Translations under genes and position numbers: made by a program
NCBI GenBank assembly: GCA_030656575.1
Contig: JAUSPO010000083.1
Location: 1 to 37,678, forward strand
From: Bacillota bacterium
GTDB taxonomy: Bacteria > Bacillota > Dethiobacteria > DTU022 > UBA8154
Length of the DNA stretch: 37,678 bases
Direction: 5' to 3'
Notes under the pieces: model-generated
What the model was told of the DNA's origin: nothing
Seen by the model: only the letters and a program-made list of their open reading frames with translations
The model's database searches: none
Shown: piece by piece, positions 15,653-24,042 of the stretch
How positions within the stretch are numbered: the stretch's first letter is position 1
Layout of the letters: each line of letters opens with the position of its first letter

Positions 15653-16882
15653 ATGGACTTAGGAAAGAGAAAAATAATCGTGCAGAAGTATGGGGGCACA
15701 TCTGTTGGATCGGTGGAGAGAATTAAAGAGGTGGCCCGCCGGATCGCAGAGCGAAAAAAAGAGTATGATGCCATAGCAGTGGTAGTTTCCGCCATGGGCA
15801 AGGAGACAGACCGACTTATCTCCCTGGCAGGGGAGTTGACCGGTTCCCCGTCTCTGCGGGAAATAGATGTACTATTGTCCAGCGGTGAACAGGTAAGTGC
15901 AGCACTTCTGGTGATGGCGCTGGAGGAAAGAGGAGTTAATGCCCGATCTTTTCTCTCTTTTCAAATACCCATTCTCACTGATGAAAGACATGCAGCGGCC
16001 CTTATTAGGGAAATCAGGGTGGAAAAGCTGCTCCAATGTTTTCAGGAAGGATGCGTAGCAGTGGTGGCCGGTTTCCAGGGTATTACCCAAACCGGAGAGA
16101 TTACAACCCTGGGGCGGGGCGGCTCCGATACCACGGCTGTGGCCCTGGCCGCTGCCCTGAATGCTGATTTTTGCGAGATCTATACCGATGTGAATGGAGT
16201 CTATACCTGTGATCCGCAGATACATGCGGCGCGCAAGTTAGCCAGGATATCCTATGAAGGGATGATGGAACTGGCGGGCCTGGGAGCAAAGGTCCTTCAT
16301 AATCGCTGTGTTGAACTGGCTCGTAAATTCAATGTGAAGATCCATGTGCGTTCCTCTTTTAATAATGAAGAGGGGACATGGGTTAACGGGAGGGAAGAAG
16401 AAATGGAAGGTGCACTCATATCAAGCGTGACTTACAGCCGAGAGGAGGCGAAAATATCCGTACTTGGCGTACCTGACAAGCCCGGAATTGCTTCCATGAT
16501 TTTTATACCCCTGGCGGAGATGGGTATAAACGTAGATATGATTATCCAAAACATCGGACGTCAAAATGCTGCAGATCTTACCTTTACCGTGCATGAAGAA
16601 GATTTGGAAAAGGCCCTGCAGGTAGTAAAGAAGGTGGCCGTGGAAATCGGGGCTGAAGGAGTACATTCTGACCGAAATATTGCCAAGATATCCATAGTGG
16701 GAGGTGGGATGCACAGTAACCCCGGTGTGGCTTCATTGATGTTTCAGGTTCTTGCCCGGGAGGGCATCAACATTATGATGATCAGCACCTCCGAGATAAA
16801 GATATCCTGCATTATTGATTCCCGTTACACGGAACTTGCGGTAAGAATTCTGCACGATGCCTTTAAACTGGGCGAAAGCTAA
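15653..16882 (+). CDS. lysC: Aspartate kinase
   Basis: 409 residues; phosphorylates aspartate, the first step towards lysine, diaminopimelate, methionine and threonine. The kinase domain (about 6-245) has VQKYGGTSVGS, SSGEQVSAALL, TLGRGGSDTTAVALA and the aspartate-binding region EIYTDVNGVYTCDP. Two C-terminal ACT domains (about 265-409) with VLGVPDKPGIAS and IVGGGMHSNPGVAS bind allosteric amino acids. Length fits a monofunctional lysC-type enzyme. It begins 27 nt after the thioredoxin-like gene, so it may be cotranscribed with ccdA, though the functions are unrelated. Which end product inhibits it cannot be read from the sequence. Confidence 0.95.
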   Translation: MDLGKRKIIVQKYGGTSVGSVERIKEVARRIAERKKEYDAIAVVVSAMGKETDRLISLAGELTGSPSLREIDVLLSSGEQVSAALLVMALEERGVNARSFLSFQIPILTDERHAAALIREIRVEKLLQCFQEGCVAVVAGFQGITQTGEITTLGRGGSDTTAVALAAALNADFCEIYTDVNGVYTCDPQIHAARKLARISYEGMMELAGLGAKVLHNRCVELARKFNVKIHVRSSFNNEEGTWVNGREEEMEGALISSVTYSREEAKISVLGVPDKPGIASMIFIPLAEMGINVDMIIQNIGRQNAADLTFTVHEEDLEKALQVVKKVAVEIGAEGVHSDRNIAKISIVGGGMHSNPGVASLMFQVLAREGINIMMISTSEIKISCIIDSRYTELAVRILHDAFKLGES

Positions 16883-17007
16883 TCAATATTCGGCATCGTT
16901 GCGGTCTGCTCCACGTGGTTTTGCGGAACATACTCTTTTTCATTTGCTCTCTGATGTAATGGTCCTGCTACTCTTACATAGTAATGTCTCCTTAAGAATA
17001 TTTCGTT

Positions 17008-17033
17008 AGACAGAAGAACCGTCCCCGTGTCTG
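17008..17033 (-). repeat. Dispersed GGGGACGGTTC repeat, copy 2
   Basis: This is the exact 26-bp reverse complement of 13754-13779, lying in the gap between lysC and the DUF4349 gene. Flanking bases differ from those of copy 1, so only the core is shared. CCCGGGTCTG follows it and could pair with the CAGAC inside. Confidence 0.85.
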
Positions 17034-17084
17034 TGCCCGGGTCTGCCTAATGTTCTGGTTTTTTTAAAGAAATGAAAAAAATAT

Positions 17085-17113
17085 GGGAACCTTTTCAGGA
17101 TTCAAACGTTTTA
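17085..17113 (+). promoter_or_regulatory. Possible ECF-sigma promoter before the DUF4349 gene
   Basis: GGGAACCTTTT (17085-17095) resembles the GGAAC -35 box of extracytoplasmic-function sigma factors, and AAACGTTTTA (17104-17113) could hold the matching -10. The sequence lies about 60 nt before the start codon of a surface lipoprotein, a usual target of such sigma factors. No ECF sigma gene is in the window, so the assignment is by motif only. Confidence 0.35.
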
Positions 17114-17174
17114 CTAGTAAACTTAAAAAAAGAGGGGGGAACTCTTACTCACGATCAAGGGGAGTGAGAGGAAC

Positions 17175-18179
17175 ATGATGAAATTCGGAAAAAGAAAGCT
17201 TATTTTTTATGCAGCAGCACTGCTCGTGACAGCCTTGCTTTTTGGGATAGCCGGCTGCGGTGCAGCGAACAAATCTGCAGCGGATACCATGATTGCTCCC
17301 GCGGCAGCTGATGAGGCAAGGTATAGTATGGCCGAAGGGAAAGCAGCAGAAATGGGGTATAGTCCAACTGCTGTAAGCCCTGCTGAACCAAGAGAGGAAC
17401 CCGGGGCCCTATCAGCAGATACTGCCGTTAAACGCTATATTATCCGCAATGCCCAGCTGACTCTTGTAATTGAGGATATTGAGGAGGCAGCCAAAGATAT
17501 ACAATCCATGGTAAATCAATATGGTGGCTATGTCGCCTCTCTGGAATTCTACGACCTTACCCAGGAGCGAAGGGCAGGCTACATTTCCATGCGTGTTCCT
17601 GAGCATAAGTATGATGAGGCCCTCCAGAGTCTGGATGAGCTGGGGAAAACAAAAAATAAAAGGGAATATACCGATGATGTTACTTTGCAATATATTGACC
17701 TTGAAGCACGCATAAAAAACCTGGAAGCCCAGGAGATTAGATTGCGTGAGCTGCTGGAGAGGGCGGATACTATCGAAGATATTCTTAAGATTGAAAGTGA
17801 GCTTGGAAGAATTCGGGGTAATCTTGAAGCGATGATTGCAGAATTTACATTTTTAAAAGACCGGGTTATTTATTCTTCCGTTAATATTAATTTGGAGGAA
17901 AAAGACCCGCGCACCCATACTGTAGTGGATGGATTTGGGAGCTTTGGAGAAAGAATAAGCGATCTTCTTGCCCTCAATACGAACAGATTCCTTAAGGGGT
18001 TTTCAAATTTTCTTATTGTCTCTATTGGTTCCCTGCCCATTATTTTGCCCTTGGCGCTGGCATTTTTTCTCTTCTTGAAAATAGTCACTGCCATTCGGGA
18101 AAAAAAACGAAAGGTTCGTGATCAAAAGGACTTACATTCAACGAACACTCATATAGCAGGTGGACCAAACCAGAAGTGA
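17175..18179 (+). CDS. DUF4349 family lipoprotein
   Basis: 334 residues. A signal peptide with lipobox IAGC (Cys28) anchors the N terminus outside the membrane. A low-complexity Ala/Glu/Pro linker runs to about residue 85. The DUF4349 domain (about 87-310) starts YIIRNAQLTLVIEDIEEAA. It contains a coiled-coil segment around LEARIKNLEAQEIRLRELLE and IESELGRIRGNLEAM, and closes with a transmembrane helix (about 278-308) and a basic cytoplasmic tail. The function of the family is unknown; members are often controlled by ECF sigma/anti-sigma pairs. The start ATG has GGGGAGTGAGAGG upstream. A hairpin at 18186-18203 ends the transcript. Confidence 0.88.
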   Translation: MMKFGKRKLIFYAAALLVTALLFGIAGCGAANKSAADTMIAPAAADEARYSMAEGKAAEMGYSPTAVSPAEPREEPGALSADTAVKRYIIRNAQLTLVIEDIEEAAKDIQSMVNQYGGYVASLEFYDLTQERRAGYISMRVPEHKYDEALQSLDELGKTKNKREYTDDVTLQYIDLEARIKNLEAQEIRLRELLERADTIEDILKIESELGRIRGNLEAMIAEFTFLKDRVIYSSVNINLEEKDPRTHTVVDGFGSFGERISDLLALNTNRFLKGFSNFLIVSIGSLPIILPLALAFFLFLKIVTAIREKKRKVRDQKDLHSTNTHIAGGPNQK

Positions 18180-18185
18180 ACTAGG

Positions 18186-18208
18186 GCGGCCTTAACGGGC
18201 CGCTTTAT
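18186..18208 (+). terminator. Probable terminator after the DUF4349 gene
   Basis: Perfect 6-bp stem GCGGCC/GGCCGC (18186-18191 with 18198-18203), loop TTAACG, then TTTATT. The T-run is short, so termination may be partial. Confidence 0.6.
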
Positions 18209-18238
18209 TATCCTGATTATTCTTTTAGGTATAAGATC

Positions 18239-18340
18239 CCCACCTCTAAGCATGGCGTAGGTGGGACTTTTCAATCAAGTGGAGTAGACTCTCCACCTGA
18301 TTCCCCGATGTTTCAGCTTTGATGAAACGAGTTCACTTGA
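18239..18340. repeat. Cluster of three hairpins, possible IS605-type end remnant
   Basis: Three perfect hairpins follow each other: CCCACCT/AGGTGGG (18239-18265), GTGGAG/CTCCAC (18279-18296) and GTTTCA/TGAAAC (18310-18328). In addition TCAAGTG (18275-18281) can pair with CACTTGA (18334-18340), closing the last two. The cluster lies between convergent genes and overlaps the last codons of the YheC/YheD gene. Subterminal hairpins of this kind occur at IS200/IS605 ends and in the RNA they encode, but no tnpA or tnpB sequence is adjacent. Resemblance to such ends is my impression only. Confidence 0.45.
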
Positions 18341-19702
18341 ATTTCTCCGGAAAGACCATAACTGGTTCACCAAGATTAAGCAGGCAGAGGCAGTAGCCCA
18401 GTAGATGTTCAGCCACCTTCTCTTCCAGGGGATTCTCATCTATTCCGGCAGGAAGGCTCCAGTTAGGTTTAGGATTTACCTCGATCATCCAAATTTCCTT
18501 TTTTTCATCTACGGCAATATCGAAGCCTAATTCCCCAAAAGGTTTTTCATGTAATTCATCTAGGACTTTTGCAATTTGGATGACAGCTTCTTCTATTTTA
18601 TTAAGGATTCGTTCACCTTGAAACGTAGAGAAAACATCCGAGAGTATTTCGTCTGCAGAAAACCTGCACCCTCCCCATATTCGACTCGTAATAATACCTG
18701 ATACAGGCCCTACTCTTGCATTTGCCACAAGAATGTCCCATTCTCCCTGCTTATTTTTGAAAAGGTGGATTCGAAAGTCTACAGGCCTGTTTTGATAATG
18801 TATTAACTTTACCGTTTCCTGAACCAAATAAGGCTGGCGTGTAATGATTTTTTTAAATACTTCAGATAACTTTTTTCTGTTTTTAATGGTTTTTTTTATT
18901 TTTTCTGATTGTGACAGATGATGTTCAACCGTATATTCTTTATTGCCATAAACGCTTACTTTATAAACACCTAGACCGAGAGAGGAAACAATGGGTTTAA
19001 GATACACAGAATGGTGTTTTTTCAAGAAATCGTAAAAGCTTTCAAAGGAAACGCAGTTTTGTGTGTCGGGCAGGTATTTGCTGATTGCCGTATAACTGCT
19101 TAGTAGATCATGGTTTTGCATTTTATCACGGAGAGCGAGAAAAGGGTTTATTAATTTTATTCTCTCATTTTTTTTTAGATAATCCAGAAACAGCCTGCTG
19201 TAGAAAGGTCTAAGTTCTTCACTGATATATCCTGTCTGATTATAAATGATGTCAGGCATTGGAAATTCTCCGGTAATCCAGTTTTTTTGACTGTATTTAA
19301 AGCCTGTAACAGTTTCTTTTTCAAAATTAATTAAATCTGGAGTAAAAAAAAGCAGATCATACCCCTCTTTGAGGCATTCTCTGCGATGCTTTCGTAAAGG
19401 GACACAATTTGTTTTCCCAGCATGATGGGCGGAACTCCGCTTAGTATTCCCAAAACCGGCCCAATTCTTAGTTCATTTTTCTTATCGTTTGAAAAAAACC
19501 CCAGGGGTTGGCGGGCACGGCTTAAAAAAAGTTCTGTTATTGTGTCCGGCCTGATTATGTACTTTTTACCTAAAGTTGCATCTATTTCAAATCTAACTTT
19601 CTCTTTCTTTACGCCAACCCCCAAGTATGTCTCCGTATTACAATTAATATTGAGACTTTTTGCCAGATCTTCAGAGAGCCGAATCAAACTGTTCCCCCCC
19701 AA
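18333..19702 (-). pseudogene. YheC/YheD-type spore-coat ATP-grasp protein, frameshifted
   Basis: Two frames make up one protein. The upstream part (TTG at 19702 down to 19331) has the family N-terminal region ending RIGPVLGILSG, then GKQIVSLYESIAENASKRGM. The downstream part (continuing to 18333) carries the ATP-grasp domain: YLKPIVSSLGLGVYKV, LVQETVKLIHYQNRPVDFRIHLF, GELGFDIAVDEKKEIWMIEVNPKPN. The break is in an 8-A run (19344-19351, plus strand). One extra base gives a single frame of 456 residues, close to Bacillus YheD. Residues between the two parts (TPDLINFEKETVTGFKYS) are read across the junction without further stops. Family members are associated with the endospore coat. The N terminus may lack a few residues, because a stop lies 7 codons above the TTG and a 7-C run adjoins it. 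Confidence 0.8.
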
Positions 19703-19902
19703 ATGCTTTTTCCCATCTACATTTTATGATTAGGCACTTCTTTCTGTTCAAAGAGGATAAGCATTGTAGGTTGGTGATTTTCGAGTACGACCCTGCAGAT
19801 TACATTAAAATAGCTGGAACAAGATCAACTTACCCTTGTATCATTTCTGTAGTTCAAAGAATAAGCATTTTGGGTTGATAACTCTCAAAGCATAGCCAGA
19901 TT

Positions 19903-20188
19903 CATACTATGCAATCCGCCCGGGTGGTGAATGCTGAGCCGGAAATAACGGTTTCCTGCGGAAAGCTCTAAGGCTCAACTCCAGGCCCTAGGGGACATTC
20001 CTCTGCAAGAGGTGTGTCCCCAGACCTTGAAAAATGACTCCTCCGGCGGAACTCCCTTCCAGGTCGTCGCCGGGCCTGCTGACGTCCTGTCAGCAGGGTC
20101 ACCTCCGGCCCTACGTCTCGCCAAGAGCTTTTTGCCGCAGGAAACAAAGTTATTTCCGGCAACAGCATTCACCACCCCATACTAGGCA
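19903..20188. repeat. Long branched inverted repeat, candidate structured RNA or MITE
   Basis: Left arm 19922-19970 (GGGTGGTGAATGCT, CCGGAAATAAC, TTTCCTGCGG, AAGCTCT) pairs in order with right arm 20125-20177 (AGAGCTT, CCGCAGGAAA, GTTATTTCCGG, AGCATTCACCACCC), giving four helices of 7 to 14 bp separated by small bulges. The interior adds three more hairpins: GGGGACA/TGTCCCC (19991-20021), CCGGCG/CGCCGG (20043-20073) and a perfect 9-bp CCTGCTGAC/GTCAGCAGG (20075-20097). CATACTATGCA (19903-19913) and CATACTAGGCA (20178-20188) flank it as near-identical direct repeats, as expected of an inserted element, although 8 nt separate the left one from the arm. No plausible protein is encoded. Confidence 0.8.
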
Positions 20189-20656
20189 TATCCCTGTGGA
20201 GCACCAACAAAGAACGAAATTAACGGTTACCAGTAACACATTTTCCATAGTTGGCGCAGGACTGTAGGCTTACGACTTGTGCAGCGAAGCAAAAAGTTTA
20301 GGTGAAGCGAGGGTTGGAGTTGGCCCAGTTGACTGGATGTCAGCTTCAAGGCAGAGGACCATGGATGGAAGTTCTGCCCAGAAGGTCTTCGGATCCCCGA
20401 GCTGAGCAGTAGAACTTTTGAGCGGAACTTGGGAGTGAACCCCAGCCATTGATATTCTATGCCTTGACTCTAGGAACCCAACAAAGTATGGAAATGGTCT
20501 TCCACCTGTCTACCACCCGCTTACATACTAACCCCCACTACACGACCAGATCACACTATAATGACGGTTGACAATACTCTATGTTTTCCGCAGATAGCGT
20601 AGAACTTATCTTCTCGCGGAACTACTTGGTGCGAACTCTGCGACAGCCCGCAATAC
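20189..20656. other. Gene-free stretch with diverged direct repeats
   Basis: No credible gene on either strand. GTAGAACTT followed by GCGGAACT occurs at 20409-20430 and again at 20599-20623; each copy is followed by a GTGAAC or GCGAAC and a CAGCC, so a unit of about 45-50 nt appears duplicated 190 nt apart. AAGTTCT (about 20369) can also pair with AGAACTT (20411-20417). Base composition is richer in GC than neighbouring gaps. Together with the adjacent 19903-20188 element it forms a non-coding island running from 19703 to 20656; 19703-19902 itself shows nothing recognisable. Confidence 0.5.
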
Positions 20657-22486
20657 CTATACTTTAGCGGACTCTTTCACAGTAAAGAGAACATGGGCAC
20701 GGCGCTCTTTAACCATTTTTTCAATTACCTGTTCCAACTGCTTGGGGTTGCTTACGGGTTCGAAACAATGTTTTCCCAGGCATGCATAAGCTGTGGCTTT
20801 CTGAACTTTTGAATATTCTTCTTTTCCCATCTCCATTGCTGTCGCCGGGTCAATCAGCCTGACAACTTTAGGATGCACTAACGCTGCAAGCGCTGTACTG
20901 TGAAGGGGCAGTAAAGCAGGATCGCCTTCATGGCCCACAACATCAATTACAACACCCCGTTCCCTGACGCCCAGAGAAGCCAGGGCAAGGCCTGCACTGA
21001 AAAGAGTATGTTCGCGGTATTCATCCATAAAGGCATGAATGATATCAGCAGCTTTTTCCAGATACGCTTCTTCACCTGTCAGGGCTGCCATTTCTACGAA
21101 CCAGTTTGCACAAAGAGAATTGTTTTGAATATCAAAGAGAGGCTGGGCAAGTTTCCCCTGTTCTTCTTTCTGCATGGGTCGATCTCTAAAAGCTCCCCCT
21201 GCTTCTGATAAATTATCAAGGCAGTAGTCCGCCAGTTCCCTTGCCATGTCCAGGTGCTCAATTTTTGCGGTATGCTGGTAAGCTGACGTAAGCGCAAGAC
21301 CCACAGCAGCCTGATCTTCAAGCAATCCCCAAACCTGGCTTTCCTTTTCTCCCGGTGCCAGGTAATGGGCCATTCCTTTATGCGGCATAAAACAACTCTG
21401 TCTGAGGAATTTCAGCGTGGCGAGAGCATGATCATGCCATTTTGCTTCTCCTAAAATTACAGACGCGAAAAAAAGAGAACGGACCAGAGCTGCATTCCAG
21501 TTCACATAGACAGTCAGGTCTACCCTTGGCTTTTCTCTTTGCTTTCTTTCGTTTAGCGGTAAAGAGTAGTACTCCTCATCAGCGTCCTGTGAGCCTGCCC
21601 AACCACTCGTTTCAGGAAGATAAAGGTAATTTTCCAGATAGCGGAGAACATCCCGTGAAGCCTCGGCAAAAAACATATCCCCTGTTATCTTGCAGCTGTT
21701 TAACAGTAAAGAAAGCAGCCGGGCGTTATCCTCCAGCATCTTCTCATAATGGGGCACGCTCCAGTCTCTTGTGGTACTGTAGCGGAAAAAGCCTCCCTCT
21801 ACTGAATCATAGATTCCTCCGCTGTACATGGAACGAAGTGAGTGGGTAAATATATCCTTCCACTCTTTATCACCCTGGTAAATATAGGCTGTCTGGGTCA
21901 ACTCAAGGGATTCAAACATGGGAAATTTGGGGAAATTTCCAAAGCCCCCATATTCTGAGTCATAACTTTTCTTAACCTGACTGGACGCAAAGCCAAGAAG
22001 ATCTGCAAAAGTTTCTGTTTCCCAGATACCTTTTCCTTTTGGATAAGTTCCTTTACTTGGTGGAACTTTTTCCACTTCATCTCTGGTGTTTTTACGCGCT
22101 TCCTTTTTAATTCCTTCCGGATCTTCCCGGTAATTTTGGCTAACACCGTTCATAATTTCCATCATGTTTTCCGGTGGTATATAAGTTCCTCCCGTGATAA
22201 TATCGCCTTCTGGAGTGAGGAAGGCTGTTGTGGGCCAACCTCCAAGATTGTAGCGGCCATTAATATCCGGCCTTCGGTCAGTATTTACCCTAATAGGGAT
22301 AAATTGTTCGCCGATACCTTGAATAATTTGACCATCAGCATAAGTGGTATTGTCCATTACATGGCACCAGTGGCACCAGGAACCACTTATACTCAGAAGA
22401 ATAGGCTTATCCTCTTTTTGTGCTTTCTTAAAAGCCTCTTCTCCCCATTCGTACCATTTAATCAAGCTTCCTTCTTCCTTATTCAT
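20657..22486 (-). CDS. DUF255 thioredoxin-domain protein (YyaL/SSP411 family)
   Basis: About 609 residues. The N-terminal thioredoxin-like domain has the family signature WYEWGEEAFKKAQKEDKPI and the active site GSWCHWCHVM (C38, C41). The remainder is an (alpha/alpha)6-barrel like N-acylglucosamine epimerases and glycosidases, with YGGFGNFPKFP, GGFFRYSTTRDWSVPHYEKML and ASQDADEEYY-like AGSQDADEEY. The biochemical role of the family is not established. Compared with relatives it lacks most of the usual N-terminal SPYLLQHxxNPVxW stretch. ATG at 22486 is preferred; an ATG 5 codons earlier (22501) is possible, and neither has a strong ribosome site. It stands alone, divergent from the MATE gene. 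Confidence 0.88.
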   Translation of the reverse strand: MNKEEGSLIKWYEWGEEAFKKAQKEDKPILLSISGSWCHWCHVMDNTTYADGQIIQGIGEQFIPIRVNTDRRPDINGRYNLGGWPTTAFLTPEGDIITGGTYIPPENMMEIMNGVSQNYREDPEGIKKEARKNTRDEVEKVPPSKGTYPKGKGIWETETFADLLGFASSQVKKSYDSEYGGFGNFPKFPMFESLELTQTAYIYQGDKEWKDIFTHSLRSMYSGGIYDSVEGGFFRYSTTRDWSVPHYEKMLEDNARLLSLLLNSCKITGDMFFAEASRDVLRYLENYLYLPETSGWAGSQDADEEYYSLPLNERKQREKPRVDLTVYVNWNAALVRSLFFASVILGEAKWHDHALATLKFLRQSCFMPHKGMAHYLAPGEKESQVWGLLEDQAAVGLALTSAYQHTAKIEHLDMARELADYCLDNLSEAGGAFRDRPMQKEEQGKLAQPLFDIQNNSLCANWFVEMAALTGEEAYLEKAADIIHAFMDEYREHTLFSAGLALASLGVRERGVVIDVVGHEGDPALLPLHSTALAALVHPKVVRLIDPATAMEMGKEEYSKVQKATAYACLGKHCFEPVSNPKQLEQVIEKMVKERRAHVLFTVKESAKV

Positions 22487-22607
22487 ATTGCAAGCCCCCA
22501 TTAACTATTTTTTATATCTTCCCCCCTAATATTTATTTTCATAACATAAGAAATTCGGCGAAATTTGTATTTCCTGGGAAATAATATTGTGGCCAAAACT
22601 AAAAAAG

Positions 22608-22636
22608 TGGACAAGACTATGGAATAAAGGTATATT
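22608..22636 (+). promoter_or_regulatory. Sigma-A-type promoter for the MATE gene
   Basis: TGGACA (22608-22613), a 17-nt spacer and TATATT (22631-22636), each one mismatch from consensus. The predicted start, near 22643, gives a leader of about 23 nt with AAGGAGAG before the TTG start codon. Confidence 0.6.
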
Positions 22637-22665
22637 CATATAGTATAAATAAGGAGAGTAAAGAC

Positions 22666-24027
22666 TTGTCAAATAAAAATAATAACGCTGCAGGTATGGG
22701 CGAAGAAGATATTTCTAAATTATTATTTCGTTTTTCTATGCCGGCTATATTGGCTATGGCCGTGATGGCTTCCTACAATATTGTAGATACAATTTTTGTA
22801 GGGCGCCTTGGAAGTGAGGCCATTGCGGCATTATCTGTCTCTTTTCCGATTCAGATGCTCCTGGGAGCAGTAGCTATCGGCACCGGGGTTGGCGCTGCTT
22901 CACTGATTTCCCGTTCTCTTGGGGCAGAAAAGGAAGAAGATGCTGCTATTGCCGTTGGCCAGATCTTCCTTCTGGCGATGGCGCTTGGTCTCGGAGCTAT
23001 GCTCCTTGGCTTTTTCAAGCTGCGTCCAATGCTTATACTTTTTGGGGCAACACCGGAGATTTTAGAACTTACTGTGGATTATATGTCAGTGATTGTCAAT
23101 GGGGCAGTTCTGCTATTTCTAATTTTGATGCTTAATCATGTGGTTCGCGCTGAAGGAAATTCCATATTGCCCATGAAGGTCATGATTATTTCCGCGCTTA
23201 CCAATATTGTCTTAGATCCTATTTTTATCTTTGTATTGGATATGGGTGTCCGGGGTGCAGCGGTGGCTACAGTTTTAGCAAAGGTAGTGGGAGTTTTCTT
23301 ATTGCTCAGGTATTACCTTTCCGGCAAAAGTAACCTGACTGTCCGTTTTAGGCATCTCCGTCCTGACTGGAGAATTATTTATGATATCTATCGCGTGGGC
23401 CTTCCGTCCCTGATCATTCAAATGTCTGCCAATATTTCTATAATTATTGTCAATCGTATTCTTGGCGGTTTCGGTTATATTCCCATTGCCATTATGGGCC
23501 TCGTTGTTCGTTTTCAAATGTTTGGATTCATGCCTGTCATAGGTATTGCCCAGGGACTGCTTCCAATTATCGGGTTTAATTTTGGTGCCGGCAAATATCC
23601 TCGTATACGTGAAGCCCTGCTGAAAGCAGCAGGGGCAGGGACTGTATTTGTTACTATTACCGGTCTTGCTTTCTTCATTTTTCCAGAGTTTTTTCTGAGA
23701 ATTTTTAGTTCAGACGAACAACTAATCTCTACCGCAGTGCCTGCAGTGCGCATCATGGTGCTCATGTATCCTCTCCTCGGAGCGCAGACCATTTCCATTA
23801 TCTTTTTCCAGGCAGTGGGAAAAGGTATGTCATCTCTTGTGCTCTCCCTGCTTCGCCAGTTTCTTCTGTATATTCCTTTTATTATCGTGCTGCCATATTA
23901 CTTTGGCCTGACCGGTATCTGGGTGGCGACACCATTGGCTGACATGCTTGCTTTTATTGTAACAATTATGCTTGTTTTGCGGGAATTAAACCGAATGGGT
24001 ATTCCTTTATATAGAAATAAAATATAA
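22666..24027 (+). CDS. MATE family efflux transporter
   Basis: A 453-residue integral membrane protein of twelve hydrophobic segments in two similar halves. It starts MGEEDISKLLFRFSMPAILAM, continues YNIVDTIFVGRLG and GAASLISRSLG, and has the second-half equivalent GLPSLIIQMSANISIIIVN. MATE proteins expel cationic drugs or metabolites in exchange for sodium or protons. The start is TTG at 22666 with AAGGAGAG 7 nt upstream. The ABC-F gene follows after 15 nt, so both are probably cotranscribed from the promoter at 22608. The substrate cannot be predicted. Confidence 0.92.
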   Translation: MSNKNNNAAGMGEEDISKLLFRFSMPAILAMAVMASYNIVDTIFVGRLGSEAIAALSVSFPIQMLLGAVAIGTGVGAASLISRSLGAEKEEDAAIAVGQIFLLAMALGLGAMLLGFFKLRPMLILFGATPEILELTVDYMSVIVNGAVLLFLILMLNHVVRAEGNSILPMKVMIISALTNIVLDPIFIFVLDMGVRGAAVATVLAKVVGVFLLLRYYLSGKSNLTVRFRHLRPDWRIIYDIYRVGLPSLIIQMSANISIIIVNRILGGFGYIPIAIMGLVVRFQMFGFMPVIGIAQGLLPIIGFNFGAGKYPRIREALLKAAGAGTVFVTITGLAFFIFPEFFLRIFSSDEQLISTAVPAVRIMVLMYPLLGAQTISIIFFQAVGKGMSSLVLSLLRQFLLYIPFIIVLPYYFGLTGIWVATPLADMLAFIVTIMLVLRELNRMGIPLYRNKI

Positions 24028-24042
24028 AGTGTAGGTGGAAAA

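Noticed and set aside
20179-20656. RNase P RNA, tmRNA, group II intron or T-box in the gene-free island
   Set aside because: None of their diagnostic motifs (for example the RNase P GAGGAAAGTCC core or the group II domain V hairpin) could be found on either strand.
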